In this document: in pieces, positions 36,270 through 44,814 of the stretch
How positions within the stretch are numbered: position 1 is the first letter of the stretch
How the letters are laid out: the number at the start of each line of letters is the position of its first letter
NCBI GenBank assembly: GCA_965199185.1
Contig: CBDAQW010000037.1
Location: 248,001-312,000 of the forward strand
DNA: 64,000 nt
Direction of reading: 5' to 3'
Source: Endozoicomonas sp965199185
GTDB lineage: Bacteria; Pseudomonadota; Gammaproteobacteria; Pseudomonadales; Endozoicomonadaceae
The notes under the pieces: model-generated
The model's database searches: none
Told to the model about the DNA's origin: nothing
The model's input: only the letters and a program-made list of their open reading frames with translations
Made by a program: the position numbers and the translations under genes

Positions 36270-37044
36270 TCAGTCCAGTCTACTGAAGGCTATTTTTTTC
36301 CGTAACATTCATTCCCCTTTTAATCAAAAAGGTCTCGAAGCTTATCAGAGAAATTATCAGGCTAATGCTATTCGTTCATTAGTTATCAGCTATCCGACAA
36401 CAGCAAAATTAACCGGGGAGAAGCTGTTTAATAAACTGGCAGGTAGCTACGCCAAACAGTTTCCACCGAATGTTGGGGACTGGGCAGAATGGGGGGCTGA
36501 TTTTGCCCATTGGCTGAAGTCACGCACCATTTGTAAGACCTTATTGCCTCTTAGCGATCTGGCACAACTGGAATGGTTGCAGCATAACAAAGAGCGGGCT
36601 GAGAATGTGGCGCCCGACTTTGACAGTTTTCAGCAACTAGCCGAAGAGTATGCCGGTGCAGGCCATATTGTTGTGAATCCCACTCTGTCTATTGAGCGTT
36701 TTGATTTCTCTGTTCATAAAGTCTGGCAGAAACGTCACCTGTCAGAACATGAACTGAGAATGTTTATTGCAGTCAACCATTTGAGTTTACCAGCCGATCA
36801 GCCCGTCTTTTTATTGGTATGGCGCAAACAGTGGCAGGTAATGATGAAGCAGGTGTCTGAACCGGAAAGACTGTGGTTTGAACAACTGCAACAGAAGTGT
36901 TCTCTGGATAGCGCATTAGAAAAAATGAAAAAGCAGATTACAGAAAATCAGGAAGCTGCATTTTCATTTGAACACTGGTTACCCGAAGCAATTACCAATC
37001 ACCTGATTATTGGGTTTCACGGAAATAAGGAAAATAACCCATGA
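36250..37044 (+). CDS. bufC: DUF2063 partner protein of the MNIO enzyme (BufC-like)
   Basis: 264 aa. The N-terminal DUF2063 region (SSLLKAIFFRNIHSPFNQKG, LEAYQRNYQANAIRSLVISY, FPPNVGDWAEWGADFAHWL) is typical of the protein that partners DUF692 enzymes and recruits the precursor peptide. The C-terminal half is less conserved. Its start lies inside the MNIO gene and its stop overlaps the DoxX gene by 4 bp, so the three are translationally coupled. Confidence 0.88.
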   Translation: MTELLHSQSSLLKAIFFRNIHSPFNQKGLEAYQRNYQANAIRSLVISYPTTAKLTGEKLFNKLAGSYAKQFPPNVGDWAEWGADFAHWLKSRTICKTLLPLSDLAQLEWLQHNKERAENVAPDFDSFQQLAEEYAGAGHIVVNPTLSIERFDFSVHKVWQKRHLSEHELRMFIAVNHLSLPADQPVFLLVWRKQWQVMMKQVSEPERLWFEQLQQKCSLDSALEKMKKQITENQEAAFSFEHWLPEAITNHLIIGFHGNKENNP

Positions 37045-37493
37045 ACAAAACAACGCATTTTATTAATGGTATACAAAACAGTAACCAGCTAATTGCCAAT
37101 TTTCTTAGCTACTTACAGCCAGTCGCTCTGGCCGGTGCGAGACTTTATATTGGCTGGGTCTTTTTTGCAGCAGGGCTGACTAAACTATCGGATTGGGAAA
37201 CCACTCTATTTCTTTTTGAGCTGGAATACACGGTTCCATTTCTATCTCCAGCTATGGCAGCTCTTTTGGGTACTGCTGGTGAATTGGTTTTCCCCGTATT
37301 ACTGGTGTTTGGATTATTTGGGCGACTGGGAGCTATCGGGCTTTCTGTGGTCAATGTAGTGGCTGTCATCAGCCTTGCGGAGATTGCTCCAGCCGCACTG
37401 ACTCTACATTGGTTATGGGGTGTTATTCTCGCTGGGCTGGTGATTTTTGGTCCCGGAAAATTCTCGCTGGATCGTCTGTTTGGGAATGAATGA
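37041..37493 (+). CDS. DoxX-family membrane protein
   Basis: 150 aa, four predicted membrane helices. DoxX core seen: ARLYIGWVFFAAGLTKLSDW, then PAMAALLGTAGELVFPVLLV and the closing helix. DoxX proteins are common last genes of bufferin operons; their part there is not established, with quinone-linked redox suggested for the wider family. It overlaps the DUF2063 gene (ATGA). Confidence 0.88.
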   Translation: MNKTTHFINGIQNSNQLIANFLSYLQPVALAGARLYIGWVFFAAGLTKLSDWETTLFLFELEYTVPFLSPAMAALLGTAGELVFPVLLVFGLFGRLGAIGLSVVNVVAVISLAEIAPAALTLHWLWGVILAGLVIFGPGKFSLDRLFGNE

Positions 37494-37570
37494 CAGGGCA
37501 CAAATGGGTGCGCTTTTCTGGTAACTGAAGTAAGGTTAAGCTGCTAATAAAAACTGCGGTGAGACTGCTT

Positions 37571-38527
37571 ATGCACACTCTGTATCCAGCGATAAAGCCT
37601 TATCACTCTCAAACCCTGAAAGTGGATTCCGTTCATGAACTCTATCTGGAGGAGTGCGGTTCTCCCGATGGTATTCCGGTGTTATTTGTTCATGGCGGGC
37701 CAGGGTCTGGTTGTACAGAACAGGACCGTCGTTTTTTTGATCCTGAGAAATACCGGATTGTACTGTTTGATCAGCGAGCCTGCGGACGCTCAAAACCTCA
37801 CGCTGAGTTAAATAACCATACAACAACTGACCTGATCGAAGACATTGAGATGATTCGTGAAAAGCTGGGAATTGATCGCTGGATGTTATTCGGTGGTTCC
37901 TGGGGCTCAACACTGTCATTGCTTTATGCTCAGGCGCATCCGAAAAGAGTATTGGCAATGATATTGCGCGGGATATTTTTATCCCGGCAACAAGATTTTG
38001 ACTGGCTTTATAAGAATGGTGCCTGCCGGGTGTTTCCAGATCATTGGCAGCATTTTCTGGAGTTGATTCCAGAGTCAGAGCAGGATGATTTGATTGCGGC
38101 TTATCATCGTCGTTTATTTGGCGAAGATGAACTGGCTCGAATGAATGCAGCCAAACACTGGTCGTTCTGGGAAGCGCAGATTGCCAGTCTGCGGCCTATT
38201 CAGAATTTGATTGATCAGGCTGTTGACCCTCACCATGCTTTGGCTATTTCCAGAGCGGAGTGTTATTTCTTCAAAAACAACTCTTTCATCAGCCCGAACC
38301 AGATTATCGATAATATGAATCTGGTGACTCAAATACCCGGCATAATTATTCATGGGCGATACGATATGGTTTGTCCTCTGGATAATGCCCAGACATTGGC
38401 AGATCACTGGTTAAAGGCGGATTTACAAATTATCCGTGATGCTGGGCACTCGTCCTCAGAACCCGGTATTATTGACGCTTTGGTTCGGGCAACAGATCGT
38501 ATGGCCCGCCAATTTGAACAAAAGTAA
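37571..38527 (+). CDS. pip: Proline iminopeptidase
   Basis: Alpha/beta-hydrolase of the S33 family that removes N-terminal proline from peptides, 318 aa, cytoplasmic. Seen: oxyanion region VLFVHGGPGSGC, DQRACGRSKPH, nucleophile elbow GGSWGSTLSL (Ser), Asp in GRYDMVCP and His in AGHSSSEPG. ATG 37571 follows GGTGAG with good spacing, better than the GTG at 37559. dtd begins 11 bp after the stop. Confidence 0.92.
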   Translation: MHTLYPAIKPYHSQTLKVDSVHELYLEECGSPDGIPVLFVHGGPGSGCTEQDRRFFDPEKYRIVLFDQRACGRSKPHAELNNHTTTDLIEDIEMIREKLGIDRWMLFGGSWGSTLSLLYAQAHPKRVLAMILRGIFLSRQQDFDWLYKNGACRVFPDHWQHFLELIPESEQDDLIAAYHRRLFGEDELARMNAAKHWSFWEAQIASLRPIQNLIDQAVDPHHALAISRAECYFFKNNSFISPNQIIDNMNLVTQIPGIIIHGRYDMVCPLDNAQTLADHWLKADLQIIRDAGHSSSEPGIIDALVRATDRMARQFEQK

Positions 38528-38538
38528 AGGGTAATCCA

Positions 38539-38976
38539 ATGCGTGGTCTGATTCAGCGAGTACAGCATGCCAAAGTGGTGGTAGACGGAGAAGTGGTCGG
38601 AAAAATTGGCAATGGACTTTTGTTGTTACTAGGTGTCGAGAAGAATGATGATCAGGCCAAAGCAGACAAGCTGTTGGAAAAAGTGCTGAAATATCGGGTT
38701 TTTAGTGATGAAAACGGCAAAATGAATTTAGGTCTTCAAGACGCTGGTGGCAGTTTACTGGTGGTGTCTCAGTTCACTATCGTTGCTGATACTCGTAAAG
38801 GGCTAAGGCCTAGCTTCAGTTCAGGGGCTTCTCCTGAGCACGGTGAGAAAATGTATCACTATTTTGTATCACGGGCTCGTGAGTTGCACCCGGAAGTCAG
38901 CACCGGCCGATTTGCAGCAAACATGGAGGTTTCTTTGCTGAATGATGGGCCGGTTACATTTATGTTAGAAGTGTGA
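38539..38976 (+). CDS. dtd: D-aminoacyl-tRNA deacylase
   Basis: 145 aa homodimeric proofreading enzyme that frees tRNA from D-amino acids and glycine. Seen: MRGLIQRVQHAKVVVDGEVV, the SQFTIVADTRKGLRPSF motif (SQFT) and the cross-subunit NDGPVTFMLE (Gly-cisPro replaced by the usual NxGPVT form). It forms a pair with pip. Confidence 0.96.
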   Translation: MRGLIQRVQHAKVVVDGEVVGKIGNGLLLLLGVEKNDDQAKADKLLEKVLKYRVFSDENGKMNLGLQDAGGSLLVVSQFTIVADTRKGLRPSFSSGASPEHGEKMYHYFVSRARELHPEVSTGRFAANMEVSLLNDGPVTFMLEV

Positions 38977-38987
38977 TGGTGCACTAA

Positions 38988-40724
38988 TTATTCAGTGGTA
39001 GGCAGGCCGCTTGCATCAAATTTGATGCACGATGACGTGCAGGGTGTATCAAAACAATGTGTATTCGGGTCATATTGACCTTCGAAAAGTTCGTCACCAA
39101 GAGTAACCTCATGTGAAGACGGCTCATTTTGAAGAAATGTGGTACGAGTTTCATTTCTACTGGTTGAAGGTTGATGGTCTACAAGAATGGTCGCTTGAGT
39201 ATGCAGGTCGAGAGCGCTCCAGTGGTTCTCATGGTGCTCCAGAATTAACAACTTGCGACCAGAGCTGGTTGCTGCTGCATCTTTCTTTCTCAGTTGCTGT
39301 TCAATGGTTCCTGAACTTACTGCAACCAATAGTTCCCAACGTCCCTGTGCACTAAAAAGCATGGCAGAACCATCAGAGCTCCATGAATGTCGGGTGACTA
39401 CTGCAATAGGCATCTGATACCACCAGGCAATGAATGGCAGCATGCCGGTGTGCCCCCATAATTGAAATCCCGGAAGCTCTACAAAAGCGCGTGCAGCTAT
39501 ATCCTCAAGAGAACCATCATTTTCACCTAATACTTGATTGAGAGTGTCAGTAAGCTCTGTATTATTTTCCATAATATCCCGGAACAGGGTGGTTATCTCA
39601 TGAAATACTCGCTTGCCATCAAGCTCATGACTGTCGGTGAAGAATGCTTGTCCGTATGCCAAAGCATGGTAGAAACAAAAATTGTCTTCAGGTGTTGGAA
39701 TGAACCTGATAGGCACTTCTATATCATTAAGGTGAAAAGGTTCTATATTCAGGTCTTGTTGTTGAATCCTATTAACTATATGTTCTTCACTTAATTCGTA
39801 GAAAATACCTTTGAAGTTCGGTTTTTTAACTTTATCCTGGCTTGTACCAGGAATTGCCTCTTCATATCCAGAGCATACCTTGTTGTCATTTTTAGTTGTT
39901 TTTATTCTTTTGAAGAGGTGGTTGAGCAATTCTGTAGCAAATTCTTTAAAGCTCTCCGGGCAATCGGTTATATTTAACGTGTCGCATGAGTTTTCAGTAG
40001 ATTCTGTTGTAATTTTTTCTAATAGAATGGTTAGTCGATCATGGCCTTCTATACTGGTCGGCAATTTTTCATACAGTTTTTTTATTTTAGAAATGTTTTT
40101 TGATTTTTGTTTGGATGGTTTTTTTTGTTTGAACGCAAAGAATAAGCCTTGTCTGATGAGTTCGATTGTTAATTTGGATTTCTCATGATTGTATTTTTCT
40201 GCCTTTTCTTTTGGTGTGTTTTCCTGTATTTCTTTGAATTTTGTCCTTGCTTCTCCAGATAATGTGCGACTGATTGATTTTTTGAATTTAGGTAGGAGGT
40301 CGTCTGTATTGAGTGCATGAAGCTCTGACTCAAGGTCTTCAAGCTTATATCCAGTGTTAGCAGCATTAATGTGGCGAATGATTTCATTTATTCTATTTTT
40401 TTTGTCAGATTTATTCGCGCCTTTAGGAAGAGGAGGAAGTTTTAAAAAATGGATAGATTCAGGCTCTTTTAAAGAGTTGGTCGTATCAGTAAGATAATAA
40501 TCCTTGAAGTTAGGCTGATGTTTGGAGATGGTTTTTTTGTTTTTCTCGATGTGGTGATGCTGGTTCTTATTAATATGAGAGTTCTTTTTTCTTTTCTTTG
40601 GGATTTCTTTTCTTCTTTCTTTTTCTTTATTTTTTAATGTTTGATCTCTCATTGATTGCTGCATTTTATTAATTTCATCTACACATTCTTTTTCTAGAGA
40701 ATGTGATTGTAAAGGCAGTGTCAT
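38988..40724 (-). CDS. OTU-like cysteine protease domain protein with intact triad
   Basis: 578 aa. Residues 1 to about 300 are Lys/Glu-rich, helical and charged (KKRKKNSHINKNQHHH). An OTU-type domain spans about 330-510: Asp347 and Cys350 in PTPEDNFCFYHALAYGQ, a core Trp423 in QLWGHTGM, and His501 in HHENHWSALD. This matches the Asp-x-x-Cys ... His triad of OTU deubiquitinases. The C-terminal tail is poorly conserved. It begins with an ATG that overlaps the preceding ORF by 4 bp and sits behind an A8 tract. AT-rich, inserted between dtd and argS. Deubiquitinase activity is inferred, not shown; with no signal peptide of its own, export may depend on fusion to the upstream ORF. Confidence 0.75.
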   Translation of the reverse strand: MTLPLQSHSLEKECVDEINKMQQSMRDQTLKNKEKERRKEIPKKRKKNSHINKNQHHHIEKNKKTISKHQPNFKDYYLTDTTNSLKEPESIHFLKLPPLPKGANKSDKKNRINEIIRHINAANTGYKLEDLESELHALNTDDLLPKFKKSISRTLSGEARTKFKEIQENTPKEKAEKYNHEKSKLTIELIRQGLFFAFKQKKPSKQKSKNISKIKKLYEKLPTSIEGHDRLTILLEKITTESTENSCDTLNITDCPESFKEFATELLNHLFKRIKTTKNDNKVCSGYEEAIPGTSQDKVKKPNFKGIFYELSEEHIVNRIQQQDLNIEPFHLNDIEVPIRFIPTPEDNFCFYHALAYGQAFFTDSHELDGKRVFHEITTLFRDIMENNTELTDTLNQVLGENDGSLEDIAARAFVELPGFQLWGHTGMLPFIAWWYQMPIAVVTRHSWSSDGSAMLFSAQGRWELLVAVSSGTIEQQLRKKDAAATSSGRKLLILEHHENHWSALDLHTQATILVDHQPSTSRNETRTTFLQNEPSSHEVTLGDELFEGQYDPNTHCFDTPCTSSCIKFDASGLPTTE

Positions 40725-41227
40725 CGAATCAAATTTTTTTTATTTGAGGTATTTTCTTTTATCGTATTAGTAAGTTCTATTACTATTTTGTAATTTTCTA
40801 TGAGTACATCTGGCTGAGTCATTTTGAAAATTGATTTCCCGTTGTCAAAATCCTTTTTCATAATTAATTTAAATTGCTCTTGGCTGATGCCATTGTTCCT
40901 AAAAATATTCCAGAATATTGAAAATAGGAAGTTGTTGTGTTTGCAGTATTCAGTAAAAAACTCTAAGAAACCATTGTTTAGAATTTTTATTGTATCGATG
41001 ATGTAAAAGAATCTATCGAACTGAATCTGAGTGTGAAAAACTGTTTCTGTCATCATTGTTAAGGTTTCATATAATTCCACTGTTTTTATTTTTTCTTTTT
41101 GTGTCTCTTTTATAACTATTGAAGATGCTGTTTCAGAGAACGTCAGAATAATCATAAAAGCTAGTTGGATAAAACGATGTGATTTTTTTTTGCGGTATGG
41201 TAGATGAACTTTAGCTTGAAGAAGCAT
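40721..41227 (-). CDS. Secreted hypothetical protein; probable N-terminal part of the OTU protein
   Basis: 168 aa, no family recognised. N-terminal basic patch then a hydrophobic stretch (RFIQLAFMIILTFSETASS), a likely signal peptide. The remainder is helical and rich in Ile, Phe, Asn and Lys. It ends NKKNLIR directly at eight A residues (T run 40734-40741). A -1 slip there would continue as KKKFDSMTLPLQ into the OTU ORF, giving one protein of about 740 aa with a signal peptide, as in the giant paralogue. Whether it is one gene or two is open. Confidence 0.5.
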   Translation of the reverse strand: MLLQAKVHLPYRKKKSHRFIQLAFMIILTFSETASSIVIKETQKEKIKTVELYETLTMMTETVFHTQIQFDRFFYIIDTIKILNNGFLEFFTEYCKHNNFLFSIFWNIFRNNGISQEQFKLIMKKDFDNGKSIFKMTQPDVLIENYKIVIELTNTIKENTSNKKNLIR

Positions 41228-41413
41228 TAATTCTGATCCATTTTTTTGTAGTTGAGAAAATAATGAGAAGTAAAGACCAGTGTAATAAAGCTGTCAAAAA
41301 ATAAAGCATTTAATGATGTGGGAGTTATTCTATCAAGCCAGAATACGGAGTTGAATAATTGACATATGACGTTTATCTAAAAGGCATTTTATTCAAAGTT
41401 CGATGTCGATTTT

Positions 41414-41457
41414 AAAAAAGTTGCCATAGAGTCCTGATGTTCAGGCTCTACGGCAAT
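41414..41457 (-). terminator. Rho-independent terminator of argS
   Basis: On the minus strand, a long stem TTGCC-x-TAGAG-x-CCTGA / TCAGG-x-CTCTA-x-GGCAA (41421-41456) is followed by AAC's neighbour run of six T. It lies just after the argS stop. Confidence 0.85.
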
Positions 41458-41464
41458 ACCCGGA

Positions 41465-43207
41465 TTACATTTGCTCCACGGTTTCAATACCTAGCAGACC
41501 GAGACCCAGCTGCAGGGTTTTGGCAGTTTGAGCACAGATCAACAAACGGCTGGTACGTAGCTCTTCAGAAACCCCTTCCTTATTCACGGGGCAGGCTTCA
41601 TAGAATTTCATAAAGGCACCAGCAATTTCATACAGGTAGCTGCAAAGCATATGAGGCATGCCTTCACGGGCCGCGGATTCAATGGTTTCACTGAGGCGAC
41701 CCAGTTTCAGCGCCAGATCACGCTCTGCATCGTTCTCGATAAGAACGGTGCCAGACAAGTTTTCAGGGGCAACATTCGCCTTACGGAAGATGCTCTTGAT
41801 ACGAGTGACGGCATACAGCATATAAGGTGCCGTATTACCTTCAAAGGCCAGCATGTTGTCCCAGTCAAACACATAGTCACTGGTGCGGTTTTTGGACAGA
41901 TCAGCGTATTTCACAGAGCCGATGGCTACAGCCTTGATCACATTGACTTTCTGCTCTTCTGTCAGATCCGTTTCTTTTTGAGCAATGACTGCCGCAGCCC
42001 GTTCTTCAGCTTCATTGAGTAGATCAGCTAGCTTGATGGTATCGCCAGAACGACTTTTGAAGGGTTTGCCGTCTTTGCCCAGCATCATGCCAAAGGCGTG
42101 ATGTTCCAGTTGCGTATTCTCATTGGCAAAGCCGGCTTTGCGAGCAATGTTAAAGATGTGTTCAAAATGTTGACCCTGACGAGCATCCACATAATAGAGA
42201 ATGCGGTCTGCATTCAGTGTATGGCAGCGATGGCGAATAGCGGCCAGGTCAGTGGTGGAATATAGGAAGCCGCCACCGGATTTTTCAACGATAACGCCCA
42301 TTGGGTCGCCGTCTTTGTTCTTAAACTCATTCAGAAAAACGACTTTGGCGCCCTGATCTTCACTGAGCAGGTCTTTTTCTTTAAGCAGTTGGATAATAAC
42401 GGGCAGGCTATCGTTGTATGCGCTTTCACCCATGACATCCGCAGGTGTTAAGGAAACATTGAGGCGATCATAGGTGTCCTGATTGTGAGCCAGTGTCACA
42501 TCAACCAGTTTTTTCCAGAGTTTCAGGCAGTGTTCGTCACCAGACTGGAGACGGACTACATAATTGCGAGCCCGGGTTGCAAAACCTTCTTCGTTGTCGA
42601 AATGTCTTTTGGCTTCCCGGTAGAATGCACCCAGATCAGAAAGCTCCATGGCCATCGTTTCCTGGCTTTCTTTTTCCAGATCTTCAAGATGGGCAATCAG
42701 CATACCAAACTGGGTGCCCCAGTCGCCCAGATGGTTTTGACGGATGATATGGTGGCCCAGAAACTCCAGAGTGCGGGCGGTGGCATCACCAATAATAGTC
42801 GAGCGCAGATGGCCAACGTGCATTTCTTTAGCCACGTTAGGGGCTGAATAATCGACAACAATGGTCTGCTTGTCGCTCAACTTGGCAACACCTGCACGAG
42901 GGTCGTGAATTGCCTGATTAATGCCTTTTGCCAGCCAGAGGTTATCCAGATGAATATTAATAAATCCGGGGCCGGCGATTTCAGTTTTTGCAGCGATACC
43001 TTCCAGATCAAGCTGTTCAATCACCTGTTGCGCCAGTTCTCGTGGAGGTATTCTCATTTTTTTGGCAGCCGCCATAACAGCGTTGCACTGATAGTCGCCA
43101 AAACTGGCACGAGCGCTTGGGCGAACCATGGCAGGAGTACCTTCTGGAGCACCAGCAGCCTGTAATGCCTTGATGACTCGCTCTTCAAGCAGCTTGATAA
43201 TATTCAT
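41465..43207 (-). CDS. argS: Arginyl-tRNA synthetase
   Basis: Class I synthetase, 580 aa from ATG 43207 (MNIIKLLEERVIKAL). That start has AAGGA upstream; the longer frame to 43276 adds a non-family segment. Seen: N-terminal Add-1 domain, HIGH-type motif SAPNVAKEMHVGHLRSTIIG, the atypical KMSK region GKPFKSRSGDTIKL typical of ArgRS, and the DALR anticodon-binding domain ending LLGIETVEQM. Its neighbours downstream on the other side (SPOR gene, hslVU) match the pseudomonad order. Confidence 0.97.
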   Translation of the reverse strand: MNIIKLLEERVIKALQAAGAPEGTPAMVRPSARASFGDYQCNAVMAAAKKMRIPPRELAQQVIEQLDLEGIAAKTEIAGPGFINIHLDNLWLAKGINQAIHDPRAGVAKLSDKQTIVVDYSAPNVAKEMHVGHLRSTIIGDATARTLEFLGHHIIRQNHLGDWGTQFGMLIAHLEDLEKESQETMAMELSDLGAFYREAKRHFDNEEGFATRARNYVVRLQSGDEHCLKLWKKLVDVTLAHNQDTYDRLNVSLTPADVMGESAYNDSLPVIIQLLKEKDLLSEDQGAKVVFLNEFKNKDGDPMGVIVEKSGGGFLYSTTDLAAIRHRCHTLNADRILYYVDARQGQHFEHIFNIARKAGFANENTQLEHHAFGMMLGKDGKPFKSRSGDTIKLADLLNEAEERAAAVIAQKETDLTEEQKVNVIKAVAIGSVKYADLSKNRTSDYVFDWDNMLAFEGNTAPYMLYAVTRIKSIFRKANVAPENLSGTVLIENDAERDLALKLGRLSETIESAAREGMPHMLCSYLYEIAGAFMKFYEACPVNKEGVSEELRTSRLLICAQTAKTLQLGLGLLGIETVEQM

Positions 43208-43537
43208 GCATGAGTCCTTCTGAAACTCGCGGGTCTGAATCACAAAGAAGCCATCAAAGAAACCATCGGACAGCAAACAACCATAAAAAAATCAGCACAT
43301 GGCTGATCGGGTATAGGCTCCGTCCTGAAAATGATATCCGGGAGCGGTGATGTGCTTAGAGGAACTGTTGTGATCGACGGTTGTTAACAGGATTGAATGC
43401 TATCGAAAAAGTGCTTCTGGCTCAATAGATAGGAGGGCATAGGCGGCACTAAACATGGTACGATATAACCTGTTACCTCTTGTTCTTTCAGGAGCTAGCC
43501 TAGACATGTATTTGAATTCGAGAACTTCAAACGCCTT
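43208..43537. other. Divergent spacer between argS and the SPOR gene
   Basis: 330 bp with no recognised gene. It must contain both divergent promoters. A 12-codon frame at 43506-43541 (ATG, then TATTTGAATTCG..., stop TGA) has an AGGAG 11 nt upstream and its stop overlaps the ATG of the SPOR gene. It may be a leader peptide used for translational coupling, or chance. Confidence 0.3.
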
Positions 43538-44137
43538 ATGACATCTCGCTCAACATCCAGCAAGCGCGGAGCCAGTAGATCAGCCAGCGCCAAAAAGAAG
43601 TCTAAAATAAACATTCCCGGCTGGATCTGGTTGCTGACCGGTTTTGCCTCGGGTTTTTTTATCGCCTTTCTGATGGGTTTAACACCCGCTGCGGTGGATG
43701 TACGGACGGTGACAGGGAATAATTCTGAAAAAGACCCGTCTCAGAAAGTCAACAAACCGGTGTTTGATTTCTATACTCTGTTACCAGAATCTGAAGTAAA
43801 GGTCGATGTTGAACCGGTGCCTGTAGACAGAAAACAACGTCAGCCTGAAATCGAGTCAAAGACCACGCAGGCTAAACCGAGAGTCCAGCCGAAAGCCAAA
43901 CCGCAAATATTTCTGTTGCAAGCAGGATCATTCCGAAATGTAAAAGATGCTGAACGGTTGAGGGCGCAATTACTACTGGAAGGTTTGAACCCCAAAATTG
44001 AAAAAGTCGGTGTTGGTGGTGGTGAAAACTGGTTCCGGGTTCAGCTTGGCCCCTTTGATGATCAACATTCATTGAAAACTACTCGTAGCACGCTGGCAGG
44101 TATGAATATCGATAGCCTGCTGTTGCAGGTCAAATAG
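43538..44137 (+). CDS. SPOR-domain cell-division protein (FtsN-like)
   Basis: 199 aa. Short basic cytoplasmic N-terminus, one membrane helix (IWLLTGFASGFFIAFLMGL, about residues 29-47), a Pro/Lys/Gln-rich periplasmic linker, and a C-terminal SPOR domain (FLLQAGSFRNVKDAERLRAQ; WFRVQLGPFDDQ) that binds denuded peptidoglycan glycan strands. The argS-SPOR-hslV-hslU order is that of ftsN in pseudomonads. Confidence 0.9.
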   Translation: MTSRSTSSKRGASRSASAKKKSKINIPGWIWLLTGFASGFFIAFLMGLTPAAVDVRTVTGNNSEKDPSQKVNKPVFDFYTLLPESEVKVDVEPVPVDRKQRQPEIESKTTQAKPRVQPKAKPQIFLLQAGSFRNVKDAERLRAQLLLEGLNPKIEKVGVGGGENWFRVQLGPFDDQHSLKTTRSTLAGMNIDSLLLQVK

Positions 44138-44145
44138 CTTTAATT

Positions 44146-44177
44146 AACCTGACTTCATCGGAAGCAGGTCTTTTTTC
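44146..44177 (+). terminator. Rho-independent terminator after the SPOR gene
   Basis: ACCTG-A-CTTC-ATCG-GAAG-CAGGT stem-loop followed by C and six T. It separates the SPOR gene from hslVU. Confidence 0.75.
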
Positions 44178-44253
44178 AGGCCTGCCCCTTGATTATTTTT
44201 AGCTTTCCCCAATATTCAGTTTCGATTCCATTGAATTCTTAAAGGAGCGAACC

Positions 44254-44802
44254 TTGGAACAGTATCGTGGCACAACTATTCTGTCCGTCCGTCGTGGAGG
44301 CAGCGTGGTGGTCGGTGGCGACGGCCAGGTTTCGCTGGGCAATGCCGTCATCAAAGGCAATGCTCACAAAGTGCGCCGTCTCTATCATGGCAAAGTGATT
44401 GCCGGATTTGCTGGTGGTACGGCCGATGCGTTTACCCTGTTTGAACACTTTGAAGCCCAGCTCGAGAAACATCAGGGGCGCCTCGTTAAGGCAGCGGTTG
44501 AACTGGCAAAAGAGTGGCGTACCGAGCGCAGCCTGCAAAAACTCGAAGCTATGTTGATTGTGGCTGATGCCAGTGCATCGCTGGTTATCACCGGTAATGG
44601 TGATGTTATGGAAACCGAAGATGGCATTCTGGCGATTGGCTCCGGTGGCTTTTTTGCACAATCTGCTGCCAAGGCGCTGTTTCAGAATACCGATATGAGC
44701 GCCCGGGATATTGTCGAAAAAAGTCTGACCATTGCGGCAGATGTCTGCGTTTACACCAACCAGAATCAGGTTATTGAAGAGCTGCCAGCGGCGGACAAAT
44801 AA
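44254..44802 (+). CDS. hslV: ATP-dependent protease subunit HslV
   Basis: Proteolytic subunit of the HslUV (ClpQY) heat-shock protease, 182 aa; forms a double hexamer. N-terminal Thr nucleophile after processing (TTILSVRRG), with GDGQVSLGN and the conserved GSGGFFAQSAAKAL. The start is TTG 44254, well placed after AAAGGAG. Six more residues (MEQYRG) precede the catalytic Thr, so propeptide removal is needed. hslU follows after 12 bp. Confidence 0.96.
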   Translation: MEQYRGTTILSVRRGGSVVVGGDGQVSLGNAVIKGNAHKVRRLYHGKVIAGFAGGTADAFTLFEHFEAQLEKHQGRLVKAAVELAKEWRTERSLQKLEAMLIVADASASLVITGNGDVMETEDGILAIGSGGFFAQSAAKALFQNTDMSARDIVEKSLTIAADVCVYTNQNQVIEELPAADK

Positions 44803-44814
44803 AGAGTTTTAACT

